From Talinum fruticosum (Eukaryota > Streptophyta > Magnoliopsida > Caryophyllales > Talinaceae), in NCBI GenBank assembly GCA_021018815.1, contig JAITYX010000049.1, positions 3,844,001 through 3,908,000 of the forward strand: DNA of 64,000 bases, read 5' to 3'. The notes below the pieces were generated by a model. It was not told where the DNA came from and did no database searches. It saw only the letters and a list, made by a program, of their open reading frames with translations. The position numbers and the translations under genes are program-made. This document shows positions 11,770 to 24,129 of this stretch, piece after piece (the first letter of the stretch is position 1; each line of letters begins with the position of its first letter).

Positions 11770-14129
11770 TAACGCCCAAACTATAATAACTTTTATCACT
11801 AATTTGTTACCAAAGTAAATTGAAGTAACATATAGCAGTCGAAGCTAAAACCAAGTTGGAACGTTACTGCCATCTCTTGTAATTAGAGACAAGACTTATA
11901 TTCATATACATTTCACCTGTCGTTGAACGTGTCATATAAATATTTACACAACCACTCAAAAGGGCCTTTATATCATATACTTAAAACTTAAACAGTTTAA
12001 AAGTCCACACAATTCTTAAGCACAAACTTAAAAACAGCTTTGTAATATAAATCCACATAAAACTTCACAGCAAGTCACCGCCCGTTACCAACCCTTTGAG
12101 ATTCTTTTACCTCAATTTTTTTCTTTCTCTTCGTACAATTCATGTTTAAATTCTGGTTGCTTCTCTTTTTCTAAAATAGTTTAAAACATAAAACATAAAG
12201 TGAGCGGTTGGCTCAATACGTTATCCTTGTATTATTAAAGAATTTCGATGAGTCGGTGAGCGTGCGCGCAATTTTAAATTCATTTAAAACTCAAACATTT
12301 AAGTAATATGCATAGTTTTTGTTTCCGTAAGCTTTTCAATTTGGTTTTCAATTTCGTAAATATTATATTTTCGACGATAATAGGACCCTAATTTATGTGC
12401 ATTTGCAACCATGGCTTCAATTAAATGATTCAATTAAAGAGCCCATTTGTCGGGAAGGCCCAACACATGGCCTCGATTAAACGATTCGATTAAAGTTCCC
12501 GATTATTGGAAAGGCCCACTTGATTAAATGATTCTATTAAAGCTCCCGATTATATTAAAGTTCTCGATTATTGGGAAGGCCCGAGTACATGGCCTCGATT
12601 AAACGATTTGATTAAAGTTCCCAATTATCAAGAAGGCCCAATACATTTAGTTACGCTAGCGAGACATTTATGAACGGTAAACGATTAATGATTAACCGAG
12701 TCCTAAAAGGGTTGTAGGCCGAATTAAAAACAAACACGGTAACGTTTTACATAATAATTAAAATTTATCTAGTTTGGAAGGGTACAAGCAATGACATACC
12801 TCGATCGATCGTTTCCTTTTAATTTTGATTTTCTTTACTTCCCTGGATAGTCGTTCCTATTGATTTTCTATTTCAAACAAAAATTTAGCATTTGCATTAA
12901 TAAACTTATTAGGCTTTCTTGTATATATTTTTGATAAGTTTTTACATTCGTCCACTTTAATTCCTCGTGTATTATCTAATTTCGTTATAGTGTCTATTGA
13001 ACTATTCTATTTAGTTTACACTTTGGCCAATTGAATTGCCTACCCAATTAAGCGATTTAATGCTCCAATACCCTACTTAAATTAATTCTCGTCAAAATTG
13101 TTACGCTTCTCTTTTTTTCTTCTCTCTTGTCTCCTAACCATTTATCCAATTATCCTCTTCCTAATTATAATTTCAACTCCACAAAACCACAACAAATTTT
13201 AATTAAACTTTCAAATGTACTTTCATCCATTTTATTTCCAGCGATGAATCATAACCTAATTTTGATTAATTCACTTCCCTAGCATACCTTTATAACTCAA
13301 ACAATTTTCGCACAATCAAGCAATCCATTCTCATATAAGAAATTGAACAAGCATATATCACAATTTTGAATAGACCCAAATTGATTTCTAACACCTTATG
13401 AACATATACTTAGCCATAATTTCACATATAACTAGACCCGTCGGTTTAGGCGGGCGGGTTAAATATGGGTCGGGTGTATTTCGGGTTCGGGTAAAAGACG
13501 GACGGTCGTATATCAGGTTATACGAGTTAAGGGTCAACCCAACGGGTTGCGAGTGCCTTTTTTATTAGTTATTTTATTTTTTTAAAATATAACAATCCAA
13601 CATATTTTTGCTTAAAATTGTCATAATTTAACAGAAAAGTATAGTATTTGTATTTTCTTAAAAATATCAAAAAATATTCAAAAATTTCATTATAATATTT
13701 GTGTTAAAACCCCATTATGTAGAGCTACTTGACTTGACTGCTAACTCTGTTTAAATAAGCACAATGTTGGGTTGAATAATAATGACTTGTTGTGTTAATT
13801 ACTGCATTTTTATTTCACTCCTTCTATTACAATAAGGAGATTTATATGTATATTTACTGCATTTTAAAATATATCATGAAAAGGTTGACCTGGATAGGTT
13901 CAATCGACCCAGTTTATTTAATAGGAAAATTTTGACTTTGTTTGAACCCTACCCATTGCCCATCCTAGGCATTATGATTCAAGTACAGCTAAAACAATAA
14001 ACGATATTAGATATTTATAATAAACAAAAATTTATTTTAATTAAAACATCAAAATTTTACATCATTATGGTAATATTATTTCTAAAAAATAAAAGTATAT
14101 TATTTAAGATTTGACTAGGTATAATTACT

Positions 14130-15704
14130 TGTAACAACCCGACCCTAAATCACATTATTTATGTTATTAATTACAAGATTTATATAATTGAGCACATGCA
14201 TTTCAATTCGATATTTTATATTTAAATTATTTTTATGTATGTGTTATGCAGCCATGGTGACGAAGTGGCCCTAATAAAAATCTCATAATAATGATTATAA
14301 TTTACGTATATGTTTAAAAGAGAAAATTTAAAAATTTACATGAGATGGTATATGATTATAAGGTCGCTAACATTATATTTCAAGTAAACCGTTACAATTA
14401 TAATTTGTAAACATCATTATTAAAATAAAATTAAAAAGTAACAATAAGAAAAAAAAAACCAATAATAAAAAAAATAATAATAAATAAATAAAAATAAAAT
14501 AAACAAATTGGATTTTTGAAGGAAAAATCGAGAAATGGATTTATCTAGAATTTTTTTAAAAAAGAAAATAAATAAATTTAGAGATAAAAGTAGTCGGGCA
14601 AAGTTTCAGTTTCCATTTCCCTTATCTCTGCTCCCCTGCTCTGCGCTGCCTATCCCCTGCTCGCCCCTCCTTGCCGTTGCCTCCTCCGGCCACCAGCCAC
14701 GACCGATGTCAGCTGGAAGACCGGCGCCGACCATCCATCCTCTCTCTCTGTCGCGCTCTCTCCCTCTCTCGCGCTCCCGCTCTCCTATCTCTTTCCGCGG
14801 GCGCTGCCGGTTCCCTGCGGCGGCCCACTTCACAGCCGACCACCAGCTGCAGCAACCATTGGAATTCGCCGCCGGTGCTGGCCGCATCTCGCCCGAGCCT
14901 GGGTGTACTCGCCACCACTCCACCCTCCTCTTGGATGCCATCTCTTGGTTTTGAAGGTAAAACCCTAAAACTCAGATTTGCACACTTTATTATTTACTTA
15001 GTAATTGTAATTGTAAATTGAATCATCCGATTTAGAAATATGTTTGTGGAATGAATTTAAAGATTGATTTGGGAAAATTCGAATTGGTGTAGATGATTGA
15101 AGTTTGGTATTTTGATGGATTGATTGTGTATGAATGTGAATGAATGTGATTTCTTTCGGGAAATTATGAATTAGTGAATGAGATTGGGGATGTTCTATTA
15201 TAGAATTGAGCAATTTGATGGATTTGTTATATTTTGGAAATGGTTATATTGAGTAAACGAAGGGGAATGTGTATGTAGAAGTTGAAATTAGATAATGTGT
15301 AAGTGTAGAGGTGTGAGAAAAAATTGAGCTTTAAGTGTACCTAATTGTGGTTGTGAATGTGAATTTTGTTGAGAGAATAATGCTCATCACCTTAAAATGG
15401 TGTATGTATGAATTTTGAGCAATCCGGTAAATTGTGAAACCTTCCTATGGAAAGGCATATGATTGATTAATTAATTACTTAATTATGAGTTTTGAATGCA
15501 ATGAAGTGAGAAGTAAGGAGTTAAGGTAGGGACAAGGATTGAAAAATAAGTTAGGCTTAGCAAATTAATCGGATTAGTTGTAGCTAACGGTAATAATAAT
15601 AATGATAATAATAATGACAACAAAAATGTGGATAACAATAATAAGAACTATTCGGAGCATACTTCACGTCTTTTAATCAATATAATAACCAAGATAAGCG
15701 ATTG

Positions 15705-15763
<59 letters not shown>

Positions 15764-16984
15764 CTTTTCAATCCACGTCAACTAATGAATTGAATTACAT
15801 AGATAACATTAGTTATTTGATTAATCTAATCAACTTCTTTAATTAATATGCGATGTAGTCCATGTTCGAAACGGAATTAATGTCGTAAAGTTATTTATGA
15901 AAAACGTCGTTTAACCGATTACATAATAGATACAGAAAATGATATAAATTGTTAACGCTTATACAAATTCAACTATTGAAACTCAAGAGAAACATTATTA
16001 ACAACTAAAATCTATTGAAACACAATTGAGGCCTCTTCCGTTGCTTGATTAGTTGGTAACTTAAATTTCTATAAAAGGGAGAAACAAAGGTTTCGGTTTA
16101 GGTACGTTCGTTGCTCGTACCTTTCGAAAATTCACATATTTCAACAAATTTCAACATTTCTTATATAAATAACTAATAATGAATCATTTGCAAATCAAGT
16201 TTTGTCACCTAATTAAGTGGTCCCCGATCAATTATCAATTATCGGGGCTTACGCCCTTCAATTCCACCCTGCGGCTTCAACTCGGGTTCTTGGTCGGCCC
16301 GAGAGGTGTGCACCTTATTCAAAGATCGTATCAATTATACAAGGGGCTCCATTTTCGGATAATACCCGACAAGCAAGTTTTACTCATATTCTCTCCCCGA
16401 TTTCAAACTAAAATGAATTAAAATGCGCGCAATCAATCAAGGTGTTTCAAAATTATTTGATCGTGCAGGGAATGTTCGTACTGAGTTTTGACTCATTCTT
16501 CGAATTATTTTAATGTTTTTGTTTTTAGGAAAAGCATCCGTGAACAGTCCCTTACCTAAGAGGCCCGATGGATGCAAGACCTAGCTGGATACTTCGTTAT
16601 CGTTGTTCTATGATGGGTTAGATTCTCACAGTGATTCTCCTCCACATCTAATTTTGGGTTTGTCTTGGGATGTAATTAAATATTGCGTATTTTGTGTCGC
16701 AGACTATTGTATTGGCTTGTTAATATCTCGTAAATATGTAGCGTAACCGTACTTTGGGATGGGTTTATTTATGTTGTCGACTTAACTCCCTGCGACGTAA
16801 CATTTAATGCTTTCCGGACTTACTTAAGCATAACTAATAGACAGGGGTTATTATGGTATTTTATTTTAGCCTGGTCCTATTATTAGGGTGGCGGTAACGC
16901 CTTCCGTCATTAACTTCCGCTGCAACCATACCTAATATTCCCAAAATAAGGGATTAGTAAGTAAAGGTGATTTGGAGCGTTACA
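14130..16984 (+). mobile_element. gypsy-type solo LTR (2855 bp)
   Basis: The ends are TGTAACAACCCGACCC and GGAGCGTTACA, flanked by a perfect 5-bp TSD TTACT (14125-14129 and 16985-16989). There is no PBS, PPT or coding domain, so this is a solo LTR left by LTR-LTR recombination. About 460 bp from the 5' end lies a CT-rich, exon-like segment (14600-14955) ending TTTTGAAG/GTAAAACC, a good splice-donor match. A (TA)n tract lies at 15707-15760. The ORFs of 111-139 codons in the CT-rich block look like leader sequence and match no family I know. Confidence 0.82.
15707..15760. repeat. (TA)n microsatellite
   Basis: About 27 TA units inside the solo LTR. Confidence 0.95.
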
Positions 16985-18536
16985 TTACTTCTCCGAAAAT
17001 ACAACAGAGTGTAACTTGTGCATTTTTAGTATTTTAATATATCACACCGTTTGAATTCATTCATATTTTTAACTATGTATAATTTTTGTATATAATGTTT
17101 TGTTATAAAAAAGAAATTGAGATATGAAATAGTATTAGTATTCGTTTGTAAAAATGATTGCGATAAGTATGTAATGTACCTCTAAATTATTTGATATAAT
17201 AAATAACCATTATTGAAAGAGTGATAAAGTGAAAGGAAAAATCATATAATGGTATAGAACATTTAATCAACAAGGTATAAAGTTAAAATTTTTGTTTTAT
17301 TAACCTTGACCCAATGGGTCGAACGAGTTTAGGTCGGATTTGACCCACTAGTTTATGGATTTTTCGGGTTCGGGTCAAGAAAATCATGTCCGAAATCCAA
17401 AAGTTTCGGGTGGGTTCGGGTCGGGTCGGGTCAATATTTGTCGGTCTAAATATAACCATATTTTAATTACTCCCCAAAGTTCTTCCAATTCCACCACAAC
17501 CGAACAATTCATTCATATTCATATACAAATTAAACAAGGACATTTACAATTATAAAGAAACCCAAATTAATTTTCAATTCCATATTAACACATAATAAAC
17601 CCTAAATGCAATTTCATTTGCTCCCAAGATTCTTTCAATTCCACCACAACCAATTCGAAACTCACATATAGTTATCTAATTATTCACTTACAACATGAAT
17701 TTGTGATAGAATTTGCTTAGAAATTAAGGATTAGAGATATACCTCAAAAGGGGTTATAGGTGAAGTTGGGTAGTGGTGGCTCGGTGGTGGAGATTCGGTG
17801 GCTTAGGAGGCGATGTGAGGTGTTGGTTGGCGACATCTAGGGACGAAGACAAGTAACCGGTTCGAGTAGCAGCAGCAACGAGCAGGGCGGAACATCCCTG
17901 CCGGCGCGAGACAGGGGAGGAGGAGAGAGAAAACTTGGTTGTGATGGAGGCGCTAGCAGCAGCCTAGTCGGCGGTCGCAGATCCAATGACGGATGGGCGG
18001 CGGTGGCTAGGGTGCAACAGTGAGGGAAAGTGATAAAGAAGAAGTGAGATAGAGATGAAGAAAGAGTGTTGTCGGCTTGCTTTTTACAACCCCCTTCCCA
18101 CTTTACTCGTATATTGTCGAGACTTCTAGCAAACTCTCCCCTTTTTTTCTTTTTTTTGTCTTAAAAATTTTTATATCTTCTTATCTTTTTACTATTAATT
18201 TTACCACATGGTTAAATGTTTATCCACACATTTAACCCATTTTAATTGGCTTATATATATTTTCTAACTTTTATTATTTTTTTCCAGTTACTTATTATTT
18301 TAATTATAAATAAGCCGGGTTCGGGATACAATTTTGCATTATTCGTGTGTATATACATTTTTTCATACAAATATAAATTTGTATGAACTACCCATTATTA
18401 TTTGCGATTATCAAATTGTTTGCACCTTTTATTTCGGTTTCAAGTTTTTGTGCGGCTCACTGTTCTTAAACAATATTAAGACGATAAAATATAAATTTAA
18501 ATTAATTAAATACGATTAATTTTGGGAGGTGTTACA

Positions 18537-19930
18537 CACATACACACAGAGAGAGAGAATTCATGCTTGAGTTTGAGAACCCTTTGATGATTAAATATAT
18601 AAAATTGATGTTTTAGGGTTTTATGAAGTAGAAATTTAATTTAATTAGCTAGAAATCCACCTATTTATGTATATTTGAGATTGTTGGATTATGTACACTT
18701 TGATTGAATTAAGCATGTATAAGATTGATAGTTATGTTGAATTTGGTCATATGTGCATTAGACTTTGTATAATTTGCTTGAGTATTTGAGATAGAAAAAC
18801 AAAGAATAGTGGAAGATGGGTTTAATTTTTGAATTTAGTGTATTTTCTACCATATTTGAAATTTTCATAATTATTGGCTTGGTCAAAAATTTTGAAACTT
18901 TTACTATAGGTTATTGTAGTATTTGGAAATTTTCTATAAAATATCATGAATTTTAGATGTGTAGTTTATGAGTTATAAAATTTTGAATAAATCTGTCATG
19001 TGTAGTCAATTAGGAGGTTGATTTTGTGGATATGCTGAAATTAGTTCTGTGAGTATTATCTTGAGCAATAAAATAGTAAGATATCATAATTAGGTATCAG
19101 GAATTTGGAGAAATTATATTGATTTGAAGTTTGCATTGTTTGGTATACTATGATAACCAAATTTCCAAGAACTATGAATACAATATAAGTTTCTTAAAAA
19201 GAATATTATATATTATGACTATATATCAATCAAATTATATTTTTCAGGGAAAGAGGTTCTTGTTGAAGGATTATTACTATTGTATTCTAAAGTTATAGTT
19301 ATAGAAGCATCTTTCACTATGTTTGGAATCACCAAGTAGGTGAGCTTTAATAAATCCCTTAGGATCTAAACGTTGGGTCAGGGTCGTACAATGGGAAAGC
19401 TTCTAACCAATTCTCTTGGATATGAATGTCAGCCCTTATGTTATGTTAGCTATATGGGTCCTTGGTGGGTAACGAGAGTTTCGACTTGAGCTCGCTATAT
19501 AATAAATGTGATTGCTGGTTTATATTATGTGGATAATTTGTGTCCTCTACAGCAAGGGTGTCTGGTTGGTATTATTTTTATGAGCCTTAGTTGATGTACT
19601 TGGTTGGTACCATATGAATGAGTTGTGGACAGTTTGCTTCTAAGATATGTTTGTCACCCTTATATTGTGATGGTTATTTGCGTGGGTCATGGGTTAACTT
19701 CCTTTACGGTAAGCAACTTCGTTTAAGTAAGAATAATATGATATGATACGAATATGGATTCAGACTTAGATTTGAAAGATTTATAATATTTGTTAAGATT
19801 ATGGAAAATTTTAAGTATATATGTGGTTATTGCCTTTATCTAAAGAAAGATATTGCGTGATTATAACGAGTTTCGAAGTTTATGATATACATGGTTTTAT
19901 GTACTTGTGAGTTATGGCTAGTCTAAGTTA
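18537..19930. other. unassigned non-coding region
   Basis: AT-rich sequence with no ORF above about 60 codons. It starts with a CA/GA tract. It might be the remainder of the LTR cut at 11767, but I could not match the ends. Confidence 0.4.
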
Positions 19931-20180
19931 CACTACTACAGATATGACATTTTATTACGGGCGTTTTACAATGGTTAAAAATAAAAAGCGTCCTAAAAAA
20001 TGATGCAGCGTCATTTTTGTACATAAGAGGTCTTTTATTACACCTATTGCTACGATTTTTTCATTTAACTGTATTAATAGATCAATCTGTGCACTTTTCA
20101 CTAGGGTTACGTGAAAGAACCATAGTAGTAGGTACTCCATTACTACAGCTTTTTCAATGAACCGTAGTAAAAAGTTTGCC
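19931..20180 (+). mobile_element. CACTA (En/Spm) transposon terminus, partial
   Basis: The sequence starts CACTACTACAGATATGACAT at 19931, the terminal signature of plant CACTA elements. It is followed by subterminal motifs of the kind these elements carry: CCATAGTAGTAGG and the inverted form ACCGTAGTAAAA. A possible 3-bp TSD TTA lies at 19928-19930. I could not find the matching TGTAGTAGTG end in the window, so the element is truncated or rearranged. The right limit is approximate. Confidence 0.6.
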
Positions 20181-20621
20181 GATAAAAAAAAAAAAAAATC
20201 ACGAGCGGTTTGCTTTCCACCTTCATTTTTGCTCTCTCATAAATTCCATTCTCTTTTCTACCCTCCCATTGATGTCCTTTTTTTGTTTAAAACATTCTTT
20301 TAATTTCTTTCATATTTGTAAGAAAATTTTAAAAATATAACACGCTTTTAACCTATTAAGTTGACCCAAAATTTTAAACTTTAGGGTTAGTGTTAAACAC
20401 TTTCAAATCCAAATCCAAAGTACAACCGACTTGTATTTACCAATCCACTCGAATTTCCAGGTCTATCAACACCCATTAATTTCCTATATATAATGATATT
20501 TCTTGCCCAATTTAGTAAAAAGAATGTTTATCAAACAATCTAATTCAAAAACTTACAATCGATTAAGTTTACCCCTTAATATAAATTTTGAATAAAAATT
20601 ATTTTTCTATGAATTTTTCTA
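20181..20621. other. unassigned, possibly CACTA interior
   Basis: Follows the CACTA terminus. AT-rich, without a recognisable domain. It ends at the poly(A) tail of the LINE. Confidence 0.35.
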
Positions 20622-20881
20622 TTTTTTTTTGGTGCTAAAAAAGCGGTACAAATTTTATTCAAAGCATATAATTCATATCTTTATTAGAGTGTGAGGCTCT
20701 CTAAAGCAATGAGTTAAGGTCACCGTCCATTCAACGGCCATAAGCAGCTGAAATTACTTGATAACGTTTGAATATGCATACTCTTTGCTCACTTGATGCA
20801 CTATTTGGATTACAAAATGACAATCCACGTGAATTTCAAGTTTAGAAATTTCTTTAGCCTTGACTAGTTGAAGCCATTTAA
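20622..20881 (-). pseudogene. LINE (L1-type) RNase H domain, C-terminal part and poly(A) tail
   Basis: On the minus strand the frame reads LKWLQLVKAKEISKLEIHVD, then a stop interrupts ..SNVIK, then MAVEWTVTLTHCFRE. This is the RNase H wording of plant L1-type LINEs, with the conserved HVD acid. It runs into a 3' end with TTTGTACCGC and a terminal A-run (T9 on the + strand at 20622-20630). The N-terminal half of the same domain lies at 21745-21900; a MITE splits them. Stops are present, so it is not functional. Confidence 0.65.
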
Positions 20882-21744
20882 GAGTTTATTCATTTTAGAT
20901 ATTAAAATTAGTGGTTAACAGTTTACGATTATCGGTAGTTACGATTAGGGTTATTGGTTACAATTAATGGTTTACGGTTACCAGCAATTGGTAGTTATAA
21001 ATAAAGGTATTCACGGTTCAGTTCGCTTTGGATAAGCTTTTATTACCGGTTAATCGAATTAAACTGTTCGGAAAACCGCAAACCGTAATTGCAATCAAAT
21101 AAACCAGTTAACCGGATTATTTAGTTTGTTCATTGGTTAACTGGAACCTGAAATGAATTAGGCGAAAAACAGGGCCAGTAGCCACTGGGCCTATATCACC
21201 TTAATTTGCCGAGTGAGAGAGAGACAGAGTAGCAAAGAGTGTGTGAGAGAGGAGAGATAGGCTAGCTGGGAAAAAGGAGGAAGCAAAGCAAAGGGCAAGG
21301 CAATACAACGTTAGCTAGTTAGAGTTAGACAAAAAGGAAAAGAAAAAACAAACAAAGCTTGGGCTTCATTTCACCACTGGGCCACTGGGAAGGCAGCCGA
21401 AAAAGAAAAAAAGACATAAGACAAATAGACAGTCAGTATATAATAAATAAGTAGGGTTGAAATTTTTCTTTCAAATAAATAATTTTTTATAATTTTTAAT
21501 TTTTTTGAAAAAATTATTATTGGTTCGATTCCGGTTAATCGTTGATTTCAAATCCCGAACCGGAACCGAACCTAACAAGCTATCGGTTCGCCGGTTATTA
21601 TATATGGAAAACTTAACCGATTCGATTAGACGGATAAACGGTTCGGTACGATGGTTCACGATTCGGTTTCACGTGTCTGATTTTTTTGCACAACCCTAGT
21701 TATAAACTCTATCATAAGTCATAACCTTTAAAATTAACATGCCC
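20882..21744. mobile_element. Tourist-like MITE inserted in the LINE, itself interrupted
   Basis: The TSD TAA flanks it (20879-20881 and 21745-21747). On the minus strand it starts GGGCATGTTAATTTT and ends GAATAAACTC. Removing it restores the reading frame SLLKWLQLV of the LINE RNase H. The 5' end and the internal GGTTA/AACCGTAA motifs match the MITE at 31749-32399. Net length is about 158 bp once the nested hAT-type element and its TSD are removed. Confidence 0.65.
21002..21698. mobile_element. hAT-type MITE nested in the Tourist-like MITE
   Basis: Ends TAAAGGTATTCACGG and GCACAACCCTA: imperfect TIRs of the common plant form TAGGGGTGTTCA. They are flanked by a perfect 8-bp TSD GTTATAAA (20994-21001 and 21699-21706), the hAT length. 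The subterminal regions are rich in GGTTCGGTT/AACCGAACC. The interior is non-coding, with a purine-rich GA block at about 21210-21260. Confidence 0.78.
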
Positions 21745-21900
21745 TAAGTAATGAAACTAGTTCAGGCTTCCGCTAATGAACAATTACCATAGCAAAGTTG
21801 AGAAACCTTTCATCTAAGCAGTCATGAAGAAGTTCGCCTCCCTCCTTGTAATCGGGTTTCCCTTAGCAACTCGCCGACGTTCAATTTAACCTAGCCATTC
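21745..21900 (-). pseudogene. LINE RNase H domain, N-terminal part
   Basis: The minus strand shows KLNVGE in one frame and GKPDYKEGGELLHDCLDERF in the next, matching the start of the L1-type RNase H domain (usual form KLNTDGASRGNPG..GGG). The frame reaches the MITE border at LVSLL and resumes at 20881. The first catalytic Asp is lost in a frameshifted stretch. It belongs to the same LINE copy as 20622-20881. Confidence 0.55.
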
Positions 21901-21963
21901 ATGAATCTCAAGGTTTTCCTTTTTATGGGGATTAAAAATTTCGGGGTTGTGAATAACAATCTA

Positions 21964-22025
21964 AAATAATAATAATAATAATAATAATAATTATTATTAT
22001 TATTATTGTTATTGTTGTTGTTATT
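21964..22025. repeat. (AAT)n/(ATT)n palindromic microsatellite
   Basis: About nine AAT units run directly into ATT and GTT units, forming a hairpin-capable palindrome. Confidence 0.9.
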
Positions 22026-22725
22026 AATTAATTTAGTATTAATATTATGATGAATGATAATTAGCACATGGATGTCTTTCAATTGACACATGTTAAATGA
22101 TTTCTTTTGAATTAAGGAAAATTCATTAAGGTCAACCAAGGGTTAAAGCTCTTCAGTAAGAGGCTAATGGTTATCATAAAATTTATGATTTAATTTGACA
22201 CTTTAATGGAGACTTTTGAACGATTACACCATTGAAAATTTCTGCTTAAAATTCCCTTTAGATATCCTGTATACTAACTTGGAAAGACACTCTACTCTCT
22301 ACTCTACCTTATCTACTGCTTCTTTTTATAGTATTTTTTAGAAGTATTCTTACAAGTCCTAAGAAGGTATTTGGCATGTCATCATCTTATCTCAAATTTA
22401 TTATTCTACACATAATATTTTTATGTGAAATTGTTTTCAAATTATTTGGCCACATCATTCAAGAAATCATTGTTCATTGATAATGCTTGAGGGTGATCAA
22501 CATGATTTAATGCATGTTATTATTTTTTTCTGAATGGTAAATACAAAAAATATTAGGTAGCGCTTTTCTCAAGAGTTATACAAAACTTTATTAAATTAAA
22601 TTATTTTTTAAGGCACGCTAATTGTTCATTAAGTCCTTGACACTATCCATCGCCAAGGCAATCAAACTTTATTAAATTATCTTTCGTCAATTTTTTCTTC
22701 AAATAAATAATTTTTAATTGAATTG
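22026..22725. other. unassigned non-coding region
   Basis: Low-complexity AT-rich DNA between the LINE remnant and the solo LTR. No motif recognised. Confidence 0.4.
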
Positions 22726-23409
22726 TTATACATTGCTGAGAATTTTTGTTGTCACTTTTACTTCTTTTATTGTTTTCGGGTAGCGACCAATGACATGGAT
22801 TGTGATTCGGGTATTTTCCGGACGGTTCAGCTCACCCGCCACGTTACCGACCAATTGGGCCTAATCAGTCCGATAAGGGAGGAATCGGCCCAAACCAACC
22901 CTTAACGGGTCGGTAAAAGCCCAAAGCCCTTAGGATTAGGGTTTTCCTCCCGAACCACGGTAAAGCACTTGTTTTACCCCTTTAAAATCTCCTATAAATA
23001 CTCACCATTTCCCAATCCCAAGGCATGTTATGTTCACATTTCACAAAGTCTCATCTCTCTCACAATCCTACCTCCAAGCTTCCTAACCTCTCAACACTCA
23101 TCAACGTTCATCAACGTTCATCCACACTTATCCCGAGAACTTCCATCTTTGGAAAACTTCTCGACTCCCATGGAATCCCCCACGGACATCAAGGAATATC
23201 TCCTCGATCCATTCAACTTAGTTCACTACTAACTTGAGCGTCGGAGGGGCGTTCCCGGGTCCACCACCCGGGGCTTCGCCTTTGCGGGTTCAAGCGGTCG
23301 CTACTCGGACTCGGATCGATCGTGCCACGTCCACGAGAATCGGAGCGGTAAATCCTTCCTCTCTCCGAATCATCAATCCACATCATCAACTCAGTTTTCT
23401 CCGGAAACA
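22726..23409 (+). mobile_element. gypsy (Tat/Ogre-like) solo LTR
   Basis: It contains a TATA box TATAAATA (22993-23000) and, about 240 bp downstream, the U5 motif ACTTGAGCGTCGGAGGGG (23231-23248), a widely conserved signature of plant gypsy LTRs. The 3' end CTCCGGAAACA is typical. The base pairs AATTG flank it on both sides (22721-22725 and 23410-23414), giving a candidate TSD; this places the start at TTATACATTG, a decayed TG terminus. No PBS or coding follows, so it is a solo LTR. Boundaries are less sure than the core. Confidence 0.6.
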
Positions 23410-23414
23410 AATTG

Positions 23415-24129
23415 CAATAGGGTTAGGACGATCCGCTAGCCGCTTATCTTTTCCTATCTTTAATCACTGAATAAAGAGATGCTAGAAATTATAATTTTGT
23501 TGAGAACTATGTCCCAAAGTTCTATAATAGTATTTTAATAAAGTTTATTTCAGTTTAATATTTTTATGGTATTTATTTTGATTTCTACTTCTAAATGTTT
23601 AGTAACATTGCCTTACGTGTTTCAAATACGTGATATAACACCTTTTCTTCTGAAAAATGAGAACATTTGTTTAAACCCGCATGCAAAATCTTTTTAAAAT
23701 TGTAGAGTGTTACATTGTGTGAATTTAACGCAAGAAAATACTCTTCCTATTTTTTGAGGATAAAATGCTGAGGTTGATTGACTTAAAATTCAAGGTCCTT
23801 GAAGCATTAAGGTTATGCCCCTTCTACATCCAACACGTCATGCACTCATGGTAGCAAACAACATTGGCGAACCGTCGATCCTATATTCACAATGTTCTAA
23901 ACTCACGATTAAATAGGTTTTGAGAGTAAGAGTAAACAGTTATTGGCAATATATAAAGGCAAAATATAGGAGCACCCCTCACGAGCTAAGTGACAATCAC
24001 GCGGATTATGACAAATGTCTTCCTCAAGATGATTATAAATTTTGTACGGGATTAGATGCTGAATTTAGATTATATGAGCATTTGTCATCAACCGTTCATC
24101 AGTCGCTAGCCAAAGAAAAAAATTTGACT
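23415..24129. other. unassigned region
   Basis: AT-rich. It holds one 71-codon frame on the + strand (23920-24135) with no recognised family and no supporting context. Confidence 0.4.

Larger units (their letters stand above)
13435..17449. mobile_element. non-autonomous DNA element with GGGTCGGG-rich ends, Mutator-like TSD
   Basis: It interrupts the Tekay-type LTR at a point where the related LTR (near 60750) is continuous. The flanks are ATATAACTA (13426-13434) and ATATAACCA (17450-17458), a 9-bp duplication with one transition; an 8-bp reading is also possible. Nine bases would fit a MULE, eight an hAT. Both ends are rich in GGGTCGGG/GGTTCGGG. Only about ten terminal bases are inverted (TAGACCCGTC and TTAGACCGAC). 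Without the nested solo LTR (14130-16984) the element is about 1.15 kb and non-coding. Confidence 0.55.
11768..18536 (-). mobile_element. Tekay/Del-type solo LTR, interrupted by a 4-kb insertion
   Basis: This copy aligns by eye, segment after segment, with the 3' LTR of the chromovirus at 58000-61665: left-end region, GTGAGCG block, TTCCTATTGATTTTCT block, AATTCCACCACAACC block, and the right end GGTGTTACA at 18528-18536. On the minus strand it starts TGTAACACCTCCC. Its other end is decayed (AGTAACG for TGTAACG). No internal region is attached, so it is a solo LTR. A 4-kb element (13435-17449) interrupts it. A CT-rich leader block (about 17760-18060 on the + strand) ends on the minus strand in TTTTGAG/GTATATCTC. 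No TSD is recognisable, probably because the flanks are GA/CA repeats. Confidence 0.72.

Noticed and set aside
14535..15021. ORFs of 111-139 codons in the second CT-rich block
   Set aside because: Inside the solo LTR 14130-16984, with the same leader architecture; no domain and a splice donor right after.
21891..22139. ORF with runs of Asn and Tyr
   Set aside because: Translation of the AAT/ATT microsatellite.
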